A DNA stretch of 64,000 nt from VBWE01 sp943372645 (GTDB taxonomy: Bacteria > Bacteroidota > Bacteroidia > Palsa-965), in NCBI GenBank assembly GCA_943372645.1, contig CALRZN010000005.1, positions 62,001 through 126,000 of the forward strand. Direction: 5' to 3'. Positions 53,602 to 61,980 of this stretch are shown here, one piece after another. The notes below the pieces were generated by a model, which was given only the letters and a program-made list of their open reading frames with translations, did not search any database and was not told the origin of the DNA. Made by a program: the position numbers and the translations under genes. How positions within the stretch are numbered: position 1 is the stretch's first letter; each line of letters starts with the position of its first letter.

Positions 53602-53663
53602 AAAAGGATATTATAAAATAGCTAACGGACTAAAGCAGAAACTATAACATAGTTTTCGTGTTT

Positions 53664-53763
53664 AGTGGCAGTGGCAGCACGCAGTGGCAGTCAGCTCGTT
53701 TTTCAGAAACAGTCTCTGGACTTTACGAAATCAAGACTGCCACTGCCTGCTGCCACTGCCACT
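53664..53763. repeat. TGGCAG-type inverted repeat, second copy (probable bidirectional terminator)
   Basis: The 29-base left arm (53664-53692) and right arm (53735-53763) are reverse complements except at one position, with a loop of 42 bp, and a T-tract follows the right arm. It lies between convergent genes. It is related to the less perfect copy at 31208-31345. Confidence 0.6.
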
Positions 53764-53833
53764 TTTTTCAATTACCATTTTCAACAATCCGCATTCAGTA
53801 AAGCAGACTATTTTATAAGATTCTGAAAAACGG

Positions 53834-54469
53834 TTACAGATCGTAACGGTAATAATGCGGAATATCGTTTTCGCCCTTTGCGGTTATATTGAGATCTTTG
53901 ATAATACCATTGGCGATATCATACACCCAGCCGTGCACGTGCAGAAAGCGGTTGTTTTCCCAGGCACTCTGAACGATTGACGTTTTGCAGAGGTTGTACA
54001 CCTGTTCCTGCACATTGCGTTCGATAAACCGGCGCAGGCGCGCTTCGTCGTCTTCGATGTTTTCAAGTTCGCCGAGGTGTAAACGGTAAACGTCTTTAAT
54101 GTTACGCAGCCAGTTGTCAATCAACCCGTAATGTTTCTGGCTCATGGCCGCCATCACCCCGCCGCATCCGTAATGCCCGCATACCACGATGTGTTTTACT
54201 TCGAGTACACTCACGGCATAATCAAGCACGCTGAGCATGTTCATGTCGGTATGTACCACCATGTTGGCGATGTTGCGGTGAACAAATACGTCACCCGGAT
54301 CGGTGCCGGTAATTTCATTGGCGGGTACGCGGCTGTCGGCGCAGCCGATCCACAGCAGCGGCGGATTCTGGCCTTCGGCCATGTTTTCGAAAAAATCAGG
54401 GTCTTCGTGGAGTTTTTCGGCCACCCAGCGGCGGTTGTTGTCGAGCAGTTCGTTATTCAGGTTGTCCAT
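53834..54469 (-). CDS. Beta-class carbonic anhydrase
   Basis: A 211-residue protein from ATG 54469. The zinc site is Cys43, His99 and Cys102, with the Asp45-Arg47 dyad (LLWIGCADSRVPANEI and CGHYGCGGVMAA). It interconverts CO2 and bicarbonate in the cytoplasm, useful for supplying carboxylases such as the one at 19936. TATTTTTG lies 4 nt before the ATG on the minus strand, so the longer GTG frame to 54502 is rejected and a leaderless mRNA is predicted. Confidence 0.94.
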   Translation of the reverse strand: MDNLNNELLDNNRRWVAEKLHEDPDFFENMAEGQNPPLLWIGCADSRVPANEITGTDPGDVFVHRNIANMVVHTDMNMLSVLDYAVSVLEVKHIVVCGHYGCGGVMAAMSQKHYGLIDNWLRNIKDVYRLHLGELENIEDDEARLRRFIERNVQEQVYNLCKTSIVQSAWENNRFLHVHGWVYDIANGIIKDLNITAKGENDIPHYYRYDL

Positions 54470-54473
54470 GTTC

Positions 54474-54481
54474 CAAAAATA
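54474..54481 (-). promoter_or_regulatory. -7 element giving a predicted leaderless carbonic anhydrase mRNA
   Basis: TATTTTTG on the minus strand, then GAAC, then the ATG at 54469. Confidence 0.6.
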
Positions 54482-54595
54482 CACAATCGGGACGATTGAC
54501 ACATGCCGTTTTCCGTTTACATGTTTTTGTATCGTTAACCCGGGCTTAACCGTGGGTTAATGCTGGCGGGATAGTTTCGCAAGGTTAAATACGAC

Positions 54596-55285
54596 ATGGA
54601 AAACCACGACCGTTACCGGATTCTGCTTGTTGACGACGACGAGCATATATTATTGCTGCTGAAAGGTGTTTTTGAAGATGCAGGCTACGAAGTAGTTTGC
54701 GCTTCATCGGGGCGTGAAGCCCTGGAAACCGCACGCAAACTGCAGCCGCATTTAGTGATCCTGGATGTGATTATGCCCGGCGTTGACGGCATTGAAGTGT
54801 GCCACGAACTGCGGCAGATACCGACACTGCAGAAAACACTCATTGCATTTTACACCGCACGTTCCGAAGATTACACGCAGATCGCGGGTTTTTCGGCCGG
54901 GGCCGATGATTATATTGTTAAGCCCATCAAACCCGGGGTGCTGCTTTCCCGTGTCAATGCGCTGTTCAAACGGTTCAAAGCCCGCGAACTTTCGAAGAAT
55001 GTTCATGCCGGTGATATCCGCATTGACCGCGAACGGTACGTGGTACTGAAAAAAGAAAAGGAAATTATCCTGCCCCGCAAAGAGTTTGAACTGCTCGCCC
55101 TGCTGCTTACCGCACCGCGCAAAGTATTTAACCGCGAAGAAATTTACCGCGAAATCTGGGGAGGCGATTTTGAAGATAAAAACCGCACCATCGATGTGCA
55201 CGTTCGCAAACTGCGCGAAAAAATAGGCGATGAGTATATCAAAACCATTAAAGGTGTAGGTTACTCGTTCGAAACGGTTTCTTAA
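54596..55285 (+). CDS. OmpR/PhoB-family response regulator (orphan)
   Basis: A 229-residue regulator. The receiver has LVDDDEH, phosphoacceptor Asp57 (LVILDVIMPGVDG) and Lys109 (DDYIVKPIKPG). A winged-helix DNA-binding domain follows with LPRKEFELLALLLTAP and NRTIDVHVRKLREKIG. No histidine kinase is adjacent. It is a clear paralogue of the 61981-62661 regulator, sharing TARSEDY, IAGF.AGADDYI and the whole C-terminal stretch. It is divergent from the carbonic anhydrase gene and followed by a hairpin terminator. Confidence 0.93.
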   Translation: MENHDRYRILLVDDDEHILLLLKGVFEDAGYEVVCASSGREALETARKLQPHLVILDVIMPGVDGIEVCHELRQIPTLQKTLIAFYTARSEDYTQIAGFSAGADDYIVKPIKPGVLLSRVNALFKRFKARELSKNVHAGDIRIDRERYVVLKKEKEIILPRKEFELLALLLTAPRKVFNREEIYREIWGGDFEDKNRTIDVHVRKLREKIGDEYIKTIKGVGYSFETVS

Positions 55286-55312
55286 TAATAGCTGATTGTT
55301 TTGGATTAAAGT

Positions 55313-55348
55313 AGAGGCTGTCTCAAAAGGGCAGCCTCTTTGTTTTTT
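55313..55348 (+). terminator. Terminator after the orphan regulator; repeat family copy A
   Basis: AGAGGCTG (55313-55320) pairs with CAGCCTCT (55332-55339) around TCTCAAAAGGG, followed by a T-run. The core is the reverse complement of the hairpin at 55696-55720 with a single mismatch. Confidence 0.75.
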
Positions 55349-55691
55349 TCCTTGAATTGAACGTTTTGCCCAACAGATCAAGGATTAATAAGCTTTTCAA
55401 ATTTTCAATAATCAATGTTCTATTTTTGTTTTCGGTTGAAAATTGAGCATTTTGCCCAAACAATCATGTTTGAAAAAGAAGCATGGCTGATCATCCTAAC
55501 TTAAACTGAAAACAGACCACCCCTTTGAGACAGCCACTTTTTGTTGGTGCTTGTGTGCGTTTTGGTTTGGATGCCCTCGTCCACTGCGGGACTTTTGCGC
55601 CCTGCGGGACAAAAGAATTGCATCAGGCTGCAGCACCACCGGGAAAAGTCATTTAAACAGGAGCTCGCTGTTTACTCACGCAACTGCATAA

Positions 55692-55726
55692 AAAAGGAGG
55701 CTGTCCTTTTGAGACAGCCTCCTTTT
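55692..55726 (-). terminator. Terminator of the 55764-58553 gene; repeat family copy C
   Basis: A perfect 14-bp stem: AAAAGGAGGCTGTC (55692-55705) with GACAGCCTCCTTTT (55713-55726), loop of 7 nt. A and T tracts on both sides allow termination in both directions. Confidence 0.8.
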
Positions 55727-55763
55727 ATTCACAGGATTTGTTTCGAAGAAATCCGGGGGAAGT

Positions 55764-58553
55764 TTATTTTTTGTTCACCAGCAGTTTCACAGTCTGTGTG
55801 CTTCCTGCAGTGCTTACGCGGATGAAGTACATACCGTTGGTCAGTTCGTTTACATCGAAGCTGTAACGGTTTTCACCGGTGTTCATTTCTTTGTTCTCGT
55901 TGATGATCACTTTGCCGGTGAGGTCAACCAGCTGGATGGTAACATCAGCACGTTCGTTCATGTTGATCGCCAGGTTGGTGATTCCGTCTGTCGGGTTCGG
56001 GAACAGGGTCATGCTGCTCAGCAGTTGCTGTTCTTCCACACCTACAAAGAACTGTACGGTTGAAGTGATGGTGTCGTTACATCCCGAGCTGTTGGTTACA
56101 ATCAGCGTTACGGTGTATGTGCCGTTGGTGATGTACACGTGCGCCGGGCTTTGTGCAGAAGATCCTGACTGATCGCCGAAATCCCAGTTGTAAATTGTAC
56201 CGCCGGTTGAAGTGTTGTTAAACACTACGGTGGTGTTGTTCCAGCTGTAGGTGAAGGCAGCAGTGGGTGCAGCGTTTACAGTGATTACTGTTGCAGCTGA
56301 CATGCCGGTGCCGTTACACGGATCAGAGTTGGTAACGTCAACCGCGTATGAACCGGCAGCTGTTGCGCTGTAGCTCTGGTTTGTTGCACCGTTAATCGGG
56401 TTGCCATTGAGGTACCACTGGTAGGTTGCACCGGCAGAAGCGGTGAGTGTAGTTGCTTCACCCGGGCAAAGTGCGGTAGAACCGGTGATAGATACGGTCG
56501 GAGCCGGAGCGCTGCTTACTGATACTGTTGTAGCAGAAGATACAGACGAACAACCGTTGCCATCGGTATAAGTTACGGAGAAAGTGCCCGAAGCCATTAC
56601 CGTGATGTTCTGCGTGGTTTCGTTGCCCGGAGCCCATACGTTACCGGTAGCATAGCTCGAAGTAAGCATTACGCTGTCGCCGGTGCAGAAAGAGGTGCTG
56701 CCGTTTGCAGTTACTGTAGGTGCAGCCGGGTTGGCGTTTACCACTACAACCTGGGTGTCAGCTGACATACAGCCGTTACCATCGGTATAAGTTACATCGT
56801 AGCTGCCCGAAGACGATACGGTGATGGCCTGTCCGGTGGTGTTATCGCTCCACATGTTACCTGAAGCATAGCTCGAAGTCAGTGTTACGCTTCCGCCGTT
56901 ACAGAATGTAGTCGGGCCGTTGGCAGCGATAACCGGTGCAGCCGGGTTGGCGTTAACGGTAACAGTAATTGCGTTTGAAGTAGCCGAACATCCGCTCGAT
57001 TTGGTAACCACGCAGCTGTAAGTGCCCGAAGTGGTAACGCTGATCGAAGCAGTGGTGCCGCCGTTGCTCCACAGGTACGAAACACCGCCTGCAGTTGTAG
57101 CATCAAGTGTTACGCTGCCGCCCTGGCAGAAGGTAGTAGCGCCCTGTGCAGTTGCAGTAGCTGAGAATGCGTTGTTGATAGCAGCGTTGTAAACCTGGTT
57201 CTGCGGGTCCCATTCAGCCCAGCAATCGGTCCAGTCGGTTGTTCCGAAAGCACCTTTATAGGTAGTCGGAGTGAAGAACGGATCAGCAACGAATGCATCA
57301 GCGAAAGAAGCACCGGTAAGCAGCGGTGAACCCGGCATCAGTGTAAGTTCCGGAGCAGTAAGGCTCAGGTTGGTTAACATCAGCGATGATGCAGTGTTGA
57401 TAGTGCTGTTGTTGAAACCGCCGGTGTAGAAAAATCCTGTGCTGTTCGAACCGTTACCGATGTTAAATGCGCCGTTCACGTTGTTCGGGTTGGCAGCAGT
57501 GGTTGCGGCAAGGGTGTCGCCCATTTCAACCAGTACGTTGTTTTTGAAACGCAGGTCGTTTGCAGTAGCATTGGCCTGGGTGGTTGCTGATTCAATCAGC
57601 AGACCTGTCGGATAACCTGCAAACACCGAGTTAAAGGTGCAGGTGCGGGTGTTACGACGGAGGTGCAGCGCACGACGGTAAAGTGAGTTAATAGTGCTGT
57701 TGAAGCAGTACGGACCGTAAACCGAAACGTTTGAGAAGATCGGCTGGGTGATCGGTGTGTTACCGGTTCCGGTAGCATCGTTGTCCGATTCAAAACCATT
57801 CGATCCCGACTGGTCAGCGATGTTCGGATCACGCATTGAAACAGCAAACTGGATTTTGCCTTTGAAACCGTTGTCGGTATCAAAATCATCATCCCAGCCA
57901 CGGTAAGCGATAATCCATTTGGCGTTTACAGTACCGCCGAAAAACTCGTACGAGTCATCGCCTGAGTAAGAAACCTGGATGTGTTCGAGTACGGTTTTGT
58001 TACCAACGCCGCCGCAGGTAAGACCGTTAATTTCCGAGTTCGGCTGGAAGGCCACACCCGGGTATTCAATACGAACATATTTCAGTGAGCCTGAGCTGTC
58101 CTGGTCGTTCGGGGTAGCACCGCCACCGTAAAACGAACCAACACCGCCTTCAATTACACCTTCACCGGCTGCAGTTCCGAGTGAACCGTTAGCAGGCAGG
58201 TTAACCGAAGCACGGCCGCAGATGATTACACCACCCCAGTCGCCATACGAACGCTGGCCAACTGATTTCTGAGATGTAAATACGATAGGCTGATCAACAG
58301 TTCCGTTTGCGATGAGTTTTCCGTCGCGTTCGATAATGAGGGCGCCTTTGGTTACAAAGTCACCTTTAATAATAGTACCGGGCTGAATTGTCAGTGTAAC
58401 ACCGGCTTTCACATATACCCAGCCGTTCAGCAGGTAAATGTTATTGCTGGTCCATGTTTCATTCGCTGTGATATTGCCCGATTTGATGATCTGTGCATCA
58501 ACTCCGAAAGCAAATACCACCAGCAGACAGCAAGTGAATAAAAGTTTTTTCAT
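55764..58553 (-). CDS. Secreted T9SS protein with beta-helix-like, Ig-like and PKD regions
   Basis: A 929-residue protein. The signal peptide ends GVDAQ. Residues about 25-420 are a strand-rich region with beta-helix character (TWTSNNIYLLNGWVYVKAGVTLTIQPGT at the start, GDWGGVIICGRA, LKYVRIEYPG). Residues about 460-760 hold four Ig-like repeats with TFC.GGSVTL and Y.VTYTDGNGC motifs. A PKD domain (WDFGDQSGSSAQSPAHVY) and a type A sorting domain (MTLFPNPTDGITNL) complete it. It lies downstream of a TonB-dependent receptor gene on the same strand. Likely exported and surface-exposed; the role is unknown. A TACATTTG promoter lies 52 nt upstream. Confidence 0.83.
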   Translation of the reverse strand: MKKLLFTCCLLVVFAFGVDAQIIKSGNITANETWTSNNIYLLNGWVYVKAGVTLTIQPGTIIKGDFVTKGALIIERDGKLIANGTVDQPIVFTSQKSVGQRSYGDWGGVIICGRASVNLPANGSLGTAAGEGVIEGGVGSFYGGGATPNDQDSSGSLKYVRIEYPGVAFQPNSEINGLTCGGVGNKTVLEHIQVSYSGDDSYEFFGGTVNAKWIIAYRGWDDDFDTDNGFKGKIQFAVSMRDPNIADQSGSNGFESDNDATGTGNTPITQPIFSNVSVYGPYCFNSTINSLYRRALHLRRNTRTCTFNSVFAGYPTGLLIESATTQANATANDLRFKNNVLVEMGDTLAATTAANPNNVNGAFNIGNGSNSTGFFYTGGFNNSTINTASSLMLTNLSLTAPELTLMPGSPLLTGASFADAFVADPFFTPTTYKGAFGTTDWTDCWAEWDPQNQVYNAAINNAFSATATAQGATTFCQGGSVTLDATTAGGVSYLWSNGGTTASISVTTSGTYSCVVTKSSGCSATSNAITVTVNANPAAPVIAANGPTTFCNGGSVTLTSSYASGNMWSDNTTGQAITVSSSGSYDVTYTDGNGCMSADTQVVVVNANPAAPTVTANGSTSFCTGDSVMLTSSYATGNVWAPGNETTQNITVMASGTFSVTYTDGNGCSSVSSATTVSVSSAPAPTVSITGSTALCPGEATTLTASAGATYQWYLNGNPINGATNQSYSATAAGSYAVDVTNSDPCNGTGMSAATVITVNAAPTAAFTYSWNNTTVVFNNTSTGGTIYNWDFGDQSGSSAQSPAHVYITNGTYTVTLIVTNSSGCNDTITSTVQFFVGVEEQQLLSSMTLFPNPTDGITNLAINMNERADVTIQLVDLTGKVIINENKEMNTGENRYSFDVNELTNGMYFIRVSTAGSTQTVKLLVNKK

Positions 58554-58605
58554 TTGGATGTGTTGTTAATTTATTGGTTTGATACGAGTAACGCGTTTGC
58601 AGCGA

Positions 58606-58613
58606 CAAATGTA
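58606..58613 (-). promoter_or_regulatory. -7 promoter element of the T9SS/PKD gene
   Basis: TACATTTG on the minus strand with a leader of about 50 nt before the ATG at 58553, longer than usual in this window. Confidence 0.5.
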
Positions 58614-58744
58614 CCCGTGCACTATTACGATGGGATTAATCGGGGTTTATGCTTGTGTTACCGGTTGGTTATAGTAAGTTAACGTTGCGCGGGATTTTGG
58701 GGTGAGGAAGTGGAGTTTAATAATATCACGTGAAATAAAACGCA

Positions 58745-58865
58745 CGTCAGTTCGAGCGGCAGTCGAAATAAACAATAAATCGATCACACGTCAGTTCGGG
58801 CGGCAGTCGAGAACAGTGATGTAAGATCGTATAAAACCTGTTCTCGACTGCCGCTCGAACTGACG
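58745..58865. repeat. GGCAGTCGA repeat cluster with a 28-bp inverted repeat
   Basis: 58789-58816 and 58838-58865 are reverse complements with one mismatch, with a loop of 21 bp. A direct copy of the core lies at 58745-58766. A fourth, more divergent copy is at 21529-21551. The hairpin probably terminates transcription of the receptor gene (minus strand) and belongs to a dispersed intergenic family. Confidence 0.65.
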
Positions 58866-58900
58866 GTAAAACTTGCAACCGCACAAAGTCCCGAAATACC

Positions 58901-61804
58901 TCAGATACGAACCGTAAACCCGACGGTGTAATACGTGCCGCGTTTGTACGTTTGAATGCGCTGGTCTTTTTCACGATCCAGTTTGCCGTCTTCGTTCGCA
59001 TCCTGCAGCAGCAGGAACGGTGCGTTGAAAATATCCTGCACACCAATGCGGCCTTCGATGTTTTTCTTTTTGCCGAATGTTTTGATTACCGTCAGATCGA
59101 GGTGATTGCGCGGCATTTCATACACTTCCGAAAGTCCCGGGATGCCGGCGATGATTACACGCGGACCAACAATGTTGTAAACCACATTCACCTGCAGGCC
59201 GATGGTATCATTCTGGTAATAAATGCCGGCGTTTGCAATGTAAGGCGACTGGCCCATCATCGGGCGTGATTTCAGGTTGGCCTGTGTGGTTGCGGTGTCG
59301 TTGGTGAGTGTTATCTCGCTTTTGATGTACGATACGTTTCCTACGAGTGTGATGTCGTGGAGGAACTGCGAACTGCCTACACTGTCGAGGCCCTGGCGGA
59401 TTTCAAACTCTGCGCCGTAGCTGCGGGCCTGCGGTGCATTGCCCCAGGTAAAGCTGCGTGTGCCGCCGGTACCAACACCGGGTACAAAATACACCTCGAT
59501 GGGATTCGTAAAGTTTTTATAAAACACACCGAACGAAATGTTTTCCGAAGGAGTCGGATATAATTCCCAGCGCAGGTCGTAGTTATCAATCACCGGCGTT
59601 TTCAGCGAATCATTACCTACGTAAATACTGTTGAAGATAAAATCATAGAACGTAAGCGGTGCCACTTCACGGAACTCGGGGCGGTTGATGGTGCGGCCGT
59701 ATCCGCCACGTACCAGCATCTTTTCGGTGAAGTTCCAGGAAATGTTTCCGGAAGGCAGGATGCTCAGGATGTCGTTCTTTACATTCACTTCATCGTTGCC
59801 GTTGGTTTCAAAACTGTTCAGGATCTGCAGGTTTTTTTCAATACGTACACCACCGGTTATGCGCATCTTGTTTTTAAATGCCGGGAAAATACCCATGGCG
59901 TAAGCTGCTACCTGCCGGTTCGAAGCCATGTACTGATCCGCTTTTTTGGTGTCCTCATCAAGCACAATACCGTTGCTGTCGTTGATGTTGTCAAAAATCT
60001 GCGTCAGCGAATCGGTCAGCATGTTCCAGTCGAACTGGAAAATATCATTCGGTACATAACCGAGGTTGCGTACCGTAAACGAACGTTGTTTGTTTTCGAA
60101 ATACATGCCGCCTTTTACCGAGAAACTGTAACGCAGCGAATCTTTTTTCGTTTTGTCGTAATATGTGAACTTGTGTTCGGCATTAAACGTTCCGGCTTTT
60201 GTATCTTCTTTCATGTTCACGAAAATACGTCCAAGGAAAAACGGTGTTGCCGTGTTCGGCAGGTACAGCGTATAATCCGGGAAGCTCAGTGTATCGAAGT
60301 TGCGCGAATAACGGGCACGGCGCCAGTCCGGTTCGTTCCGGCGCGAAGCCGCATAACCTGCTGCCCAGTCGAATTTTGTTTTCGGTTCACCCGAAATCGT
60401 GTCCATATTAAAATCATGCTGCCCGCCCAGCTGGCCCGAATAAATTGTTTTTTCGGTATAGTGGTACGCATACTCGCGGCGTGTTTCACCAAACTCGATG
60501 TTGCTTCCGCCGCGCAGCGTGGTTTCGTTATCGCCGATCTGGTTCAGCAGGTTTTTCAGTTCCAGTTTGTGCTGCCCGCGTTTGCCGAGGCGCAGCGCAT
60601 TGTTCTGCATAATGCCCACACGTGCTTTGTTCGAATAAATACGGTCGCTGTAATTAAACACCGTATCGCTGATCTGCGTGATGGTATCGAATGTGTTGTA
60701 ATCCAGGCGCTGCGATGTCATAAACGCATGTGTGTTCGAATAATTCAACGCAGTAATGTTGCCGAACTGCCAGGTGTGTTTATGTGCAGAATCTTTTACA
60801 ACACTGATGCGTTTGGCCAGCACTATATTAAACCGTTTGTCCGGCGATGCACTTTTCGATTCGTATTCCCAGTCGTTGCGCAGCAGTTTCGAGGCAGCGG
60901 CCACATCAGAAGCAGAAGCTGTAAAGCCATACAGACGCATGTCTTCGGGCAGCCCGTCGGGCAGTTCGCGGTAGCCGTTATCGAATCCGAGCCAGTCGGT
61001 TTTCGAACCTTTGTTTGTTTTAAAATCTTCGAACGTGGTGCCGCTGCGTATGCCGGTACCCAGGCTGAACGACATGTAGCTGCTGTCGGGAATGTTGGTG
61101 GTGTAAATTTTAATTGCACCGCCCGCAAACTCTCCCGGCAGATCGGGCGAAGGCGATTTGTACACCATAAAACGATCAATCAGCCCGCTCGGAACGAGGT
61201 CAAACGAAAACGCTTTTACATCCGCTTCTACCGAAGGGGCGAAAATGTTGTTCAGCATAACCGCATTGTAGCGCTCGCTCAAACCGCGCACAATTACAAA
61301 CTGGTTGTTTACAACGGTAACACCGGGCACGCGTTTCACCGCTTCGGCGGCGTTCTGGTCGTTGCCCTGGCGCATCTGCGCGCCGGTAAGTACGTTCACC
61401 ACCTGGTCGGCTTCTTTCTGCGCCTGCACACCGGCAGCAACAGAGGCTGTAGGTTTGTCGGCATAAATGATTACCCCTTCTACCAATTTCGAACTCGATT
61501 CCAGCGCAGCATCCAGCCGCACGGTTTTGCCGGCTTCCACTTTTACATTGGAAACGATTACCGGTGCATAGGTAATGGCATAAATCCGCACCTTGTACGT
61601 GCCCGGTTTAATGTTTTTAAGCGCATATTTACCGTCGAAATCGGTAATGGTGCCAACCGATGTGCCTTCTATCTGCACCGTTGCGCTGAACATCGGTTCG
61701 CCGGTTGCCTTTTCGATAATTGTTCCGGCAATGGTGCCGTTCTGGGCATACAGGCCGGTAACGGGGAGAAAAATAAACAGGTAAAGAAGGGTCAACGTGC
61801 GCAT
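58901..61804 (-). CDS. TonB-dependent receptor with carboxypeptidase-regulatory-like N domain
   Basis: A protein of about 967 residues from ATG 61804 (signal peptide MRTLTLLYLFIFLPVTGLYAQ). An N-terminal CarboxypepD_reg-like domain (about 20-105) precedes a plug domain (about 120-240) with VVNVLTGAQMRQGNDQNAAEAVKRVPGV, IVRGLSERYNAVMLNN and SPDLPGEFAGGAIKIYT. A 22-strand-type barrel follows, ending YYTVGFTVRI. No SusD-like partner is next to it. Instead a secreted T9SS protein follows on the same strand and a PhoB/PhoR-like pair is divergent upstream. The ligand is unknown. Confidence 0.92.
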   Translation of the reverse strand: MRTLTLLYLFIFLPVTGLYAQNGTIAGTIIEKATGEPMFSATVQIEGTSVGTITDFDGKYALKNIKPGTYKVRIYAITYAPVIVSNVKVEAGKTVRLDAALESSSKLVEGVIIYADKPTASVAAGVQAQKEADQVVNVLTGAQMRQGNDQNAAEAVKRVPGVTVVNNQFVIVRGLSERYNAVMLNNIFAPSVEADVKAFSFDLVPSGLIDRFMVYKSPSPDLPGEFAGGAIKIYTTNIPDSSYMSFSLGTGIRSGTTFEDFKTNKGSKTDWLGFDNGYRELPDGLPEDMRLYGFTASASDVAAASKLLRNDWEYESKSASPDKRFNIVLAKRISVVKDSAHKHTWQFGNITALNYSNTHAFMTSQRLDYNTFDTITQISDTVFNYSDRIYSNKARVGIMQNNALRLGKRGQHKLELKNLLNQIGDNETTLRGGSNIEFGETRREYAYHYTEKTIYSGQLGGQHDFNMDTISGEPKTKFDWAAGYAASRRNEPDWRRARYSRNFDTLSFPDYTLYLPNTATPFFLGRIFVNMKEDTKAGTFNAEHKFTYYDKTKKDSLRYSFSVKGGMYFENKQRSFTVRNLGYVPNDIFQFDWNMLTDSLTQIFDNINDSNGIVLDEDTKKADQYMASNRQVAAYAMGIFPAFKNKMRITGGVRIEKNLQILNSFETNGNDEVNVKNDILSILPSGNISWNFTEKMLVRGGYGRTINRPEFREVAPLTFYDFIFNSIYVGNDSLKTPVIDNYDLRWELYPTPSENISFGVFYKNFTNPIEVYFVPGVGTGGTRSFTWGNAPQARSYGAEFEIRQGLDSVGSSQFLHDITLVGNVSYIKSEITLTNDTATTQANLKSRPMMGQSPYIANAGIYYQNDTIGLQVNVVYNIVGPRVIIAGIPGLSEVYEMPRNHLDLTVIKTFGKKKNIEGRIGVQDIFNAPFLLLQDANEDGKLDREKDQRIQTYKRGTYYTVGFTVRI

Positions 61805-61951
61805 AGTCTGCTGAATTTTAACTGGGAGCAAAAGTCCGTCAGCCAGATGTTTTTTGCGTTAGTGGAGTATTACCATGCTGTTAACTGTTGTACCTTTGTC
61901 TTGTTAATGTTTACTTAACATTGCTGTAACCTTACGGAAGTGTGTGGGCAT

Positions 61952-61959
61952 TACTTTTG
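61952..61959 (+). promoter_or_regulatory. -7 promoter element of the PhoB-like regulator gene
   Basis: TACTTTTG, 21 nt before the ATG at 61981. It rules out the longer GTG frame from 61942. Confidence 0.55.
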
Positions 61960-61980
61960 ACCAGTATTAAAAGCATATAC

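Larger units (their letters stand above)
55286..55763. other. Intergenic region of 480 bp bounded by related hairpins
   Basis: No supported gene; a 94-codon frame at 55541-55825 crosses a terminator and looks like chance. It contains three copies of a GAGGCTGTCTCAAAAGG-type sequence: A at 55313-55340, B at about 55520-55536 (CCCTTTGAGACAGCC, reverse orientation) and C at 55692-55726. An AATTTTCAATAATCAATGTT-type repeat lies at 55398-55452. Confidence 0.5.
58554..58900. other. Intergenic region of 347 bp between receptor and T9SS gene
   Basis: It contains the T9SS gene promoter (58606-58613) and, on the receptor side, three copies of the GAGCGGCAGTCGA repeat, two of them forming a long hairpin. 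No gene is supported. Confidence 0.5.

Noticed and set aside
55541..55825. 94-codon frame in the gap before the T9SS/PKD gene
   Set aside because: It runs through a strong 14-bp hairpin terminator and into the convergent gene. Composition is erratic (Cys and Arg rich) and no promoter precedes it.
60086..61918. Long plus-strand frame (610 codons) opposite the TonB-dependent receptor gene
   Set aside because: It mirrors the receptor gene codon by codon on the opposite strand and has no domain. The receptor has full family motifs, a signal peptide and a proper C terminus.
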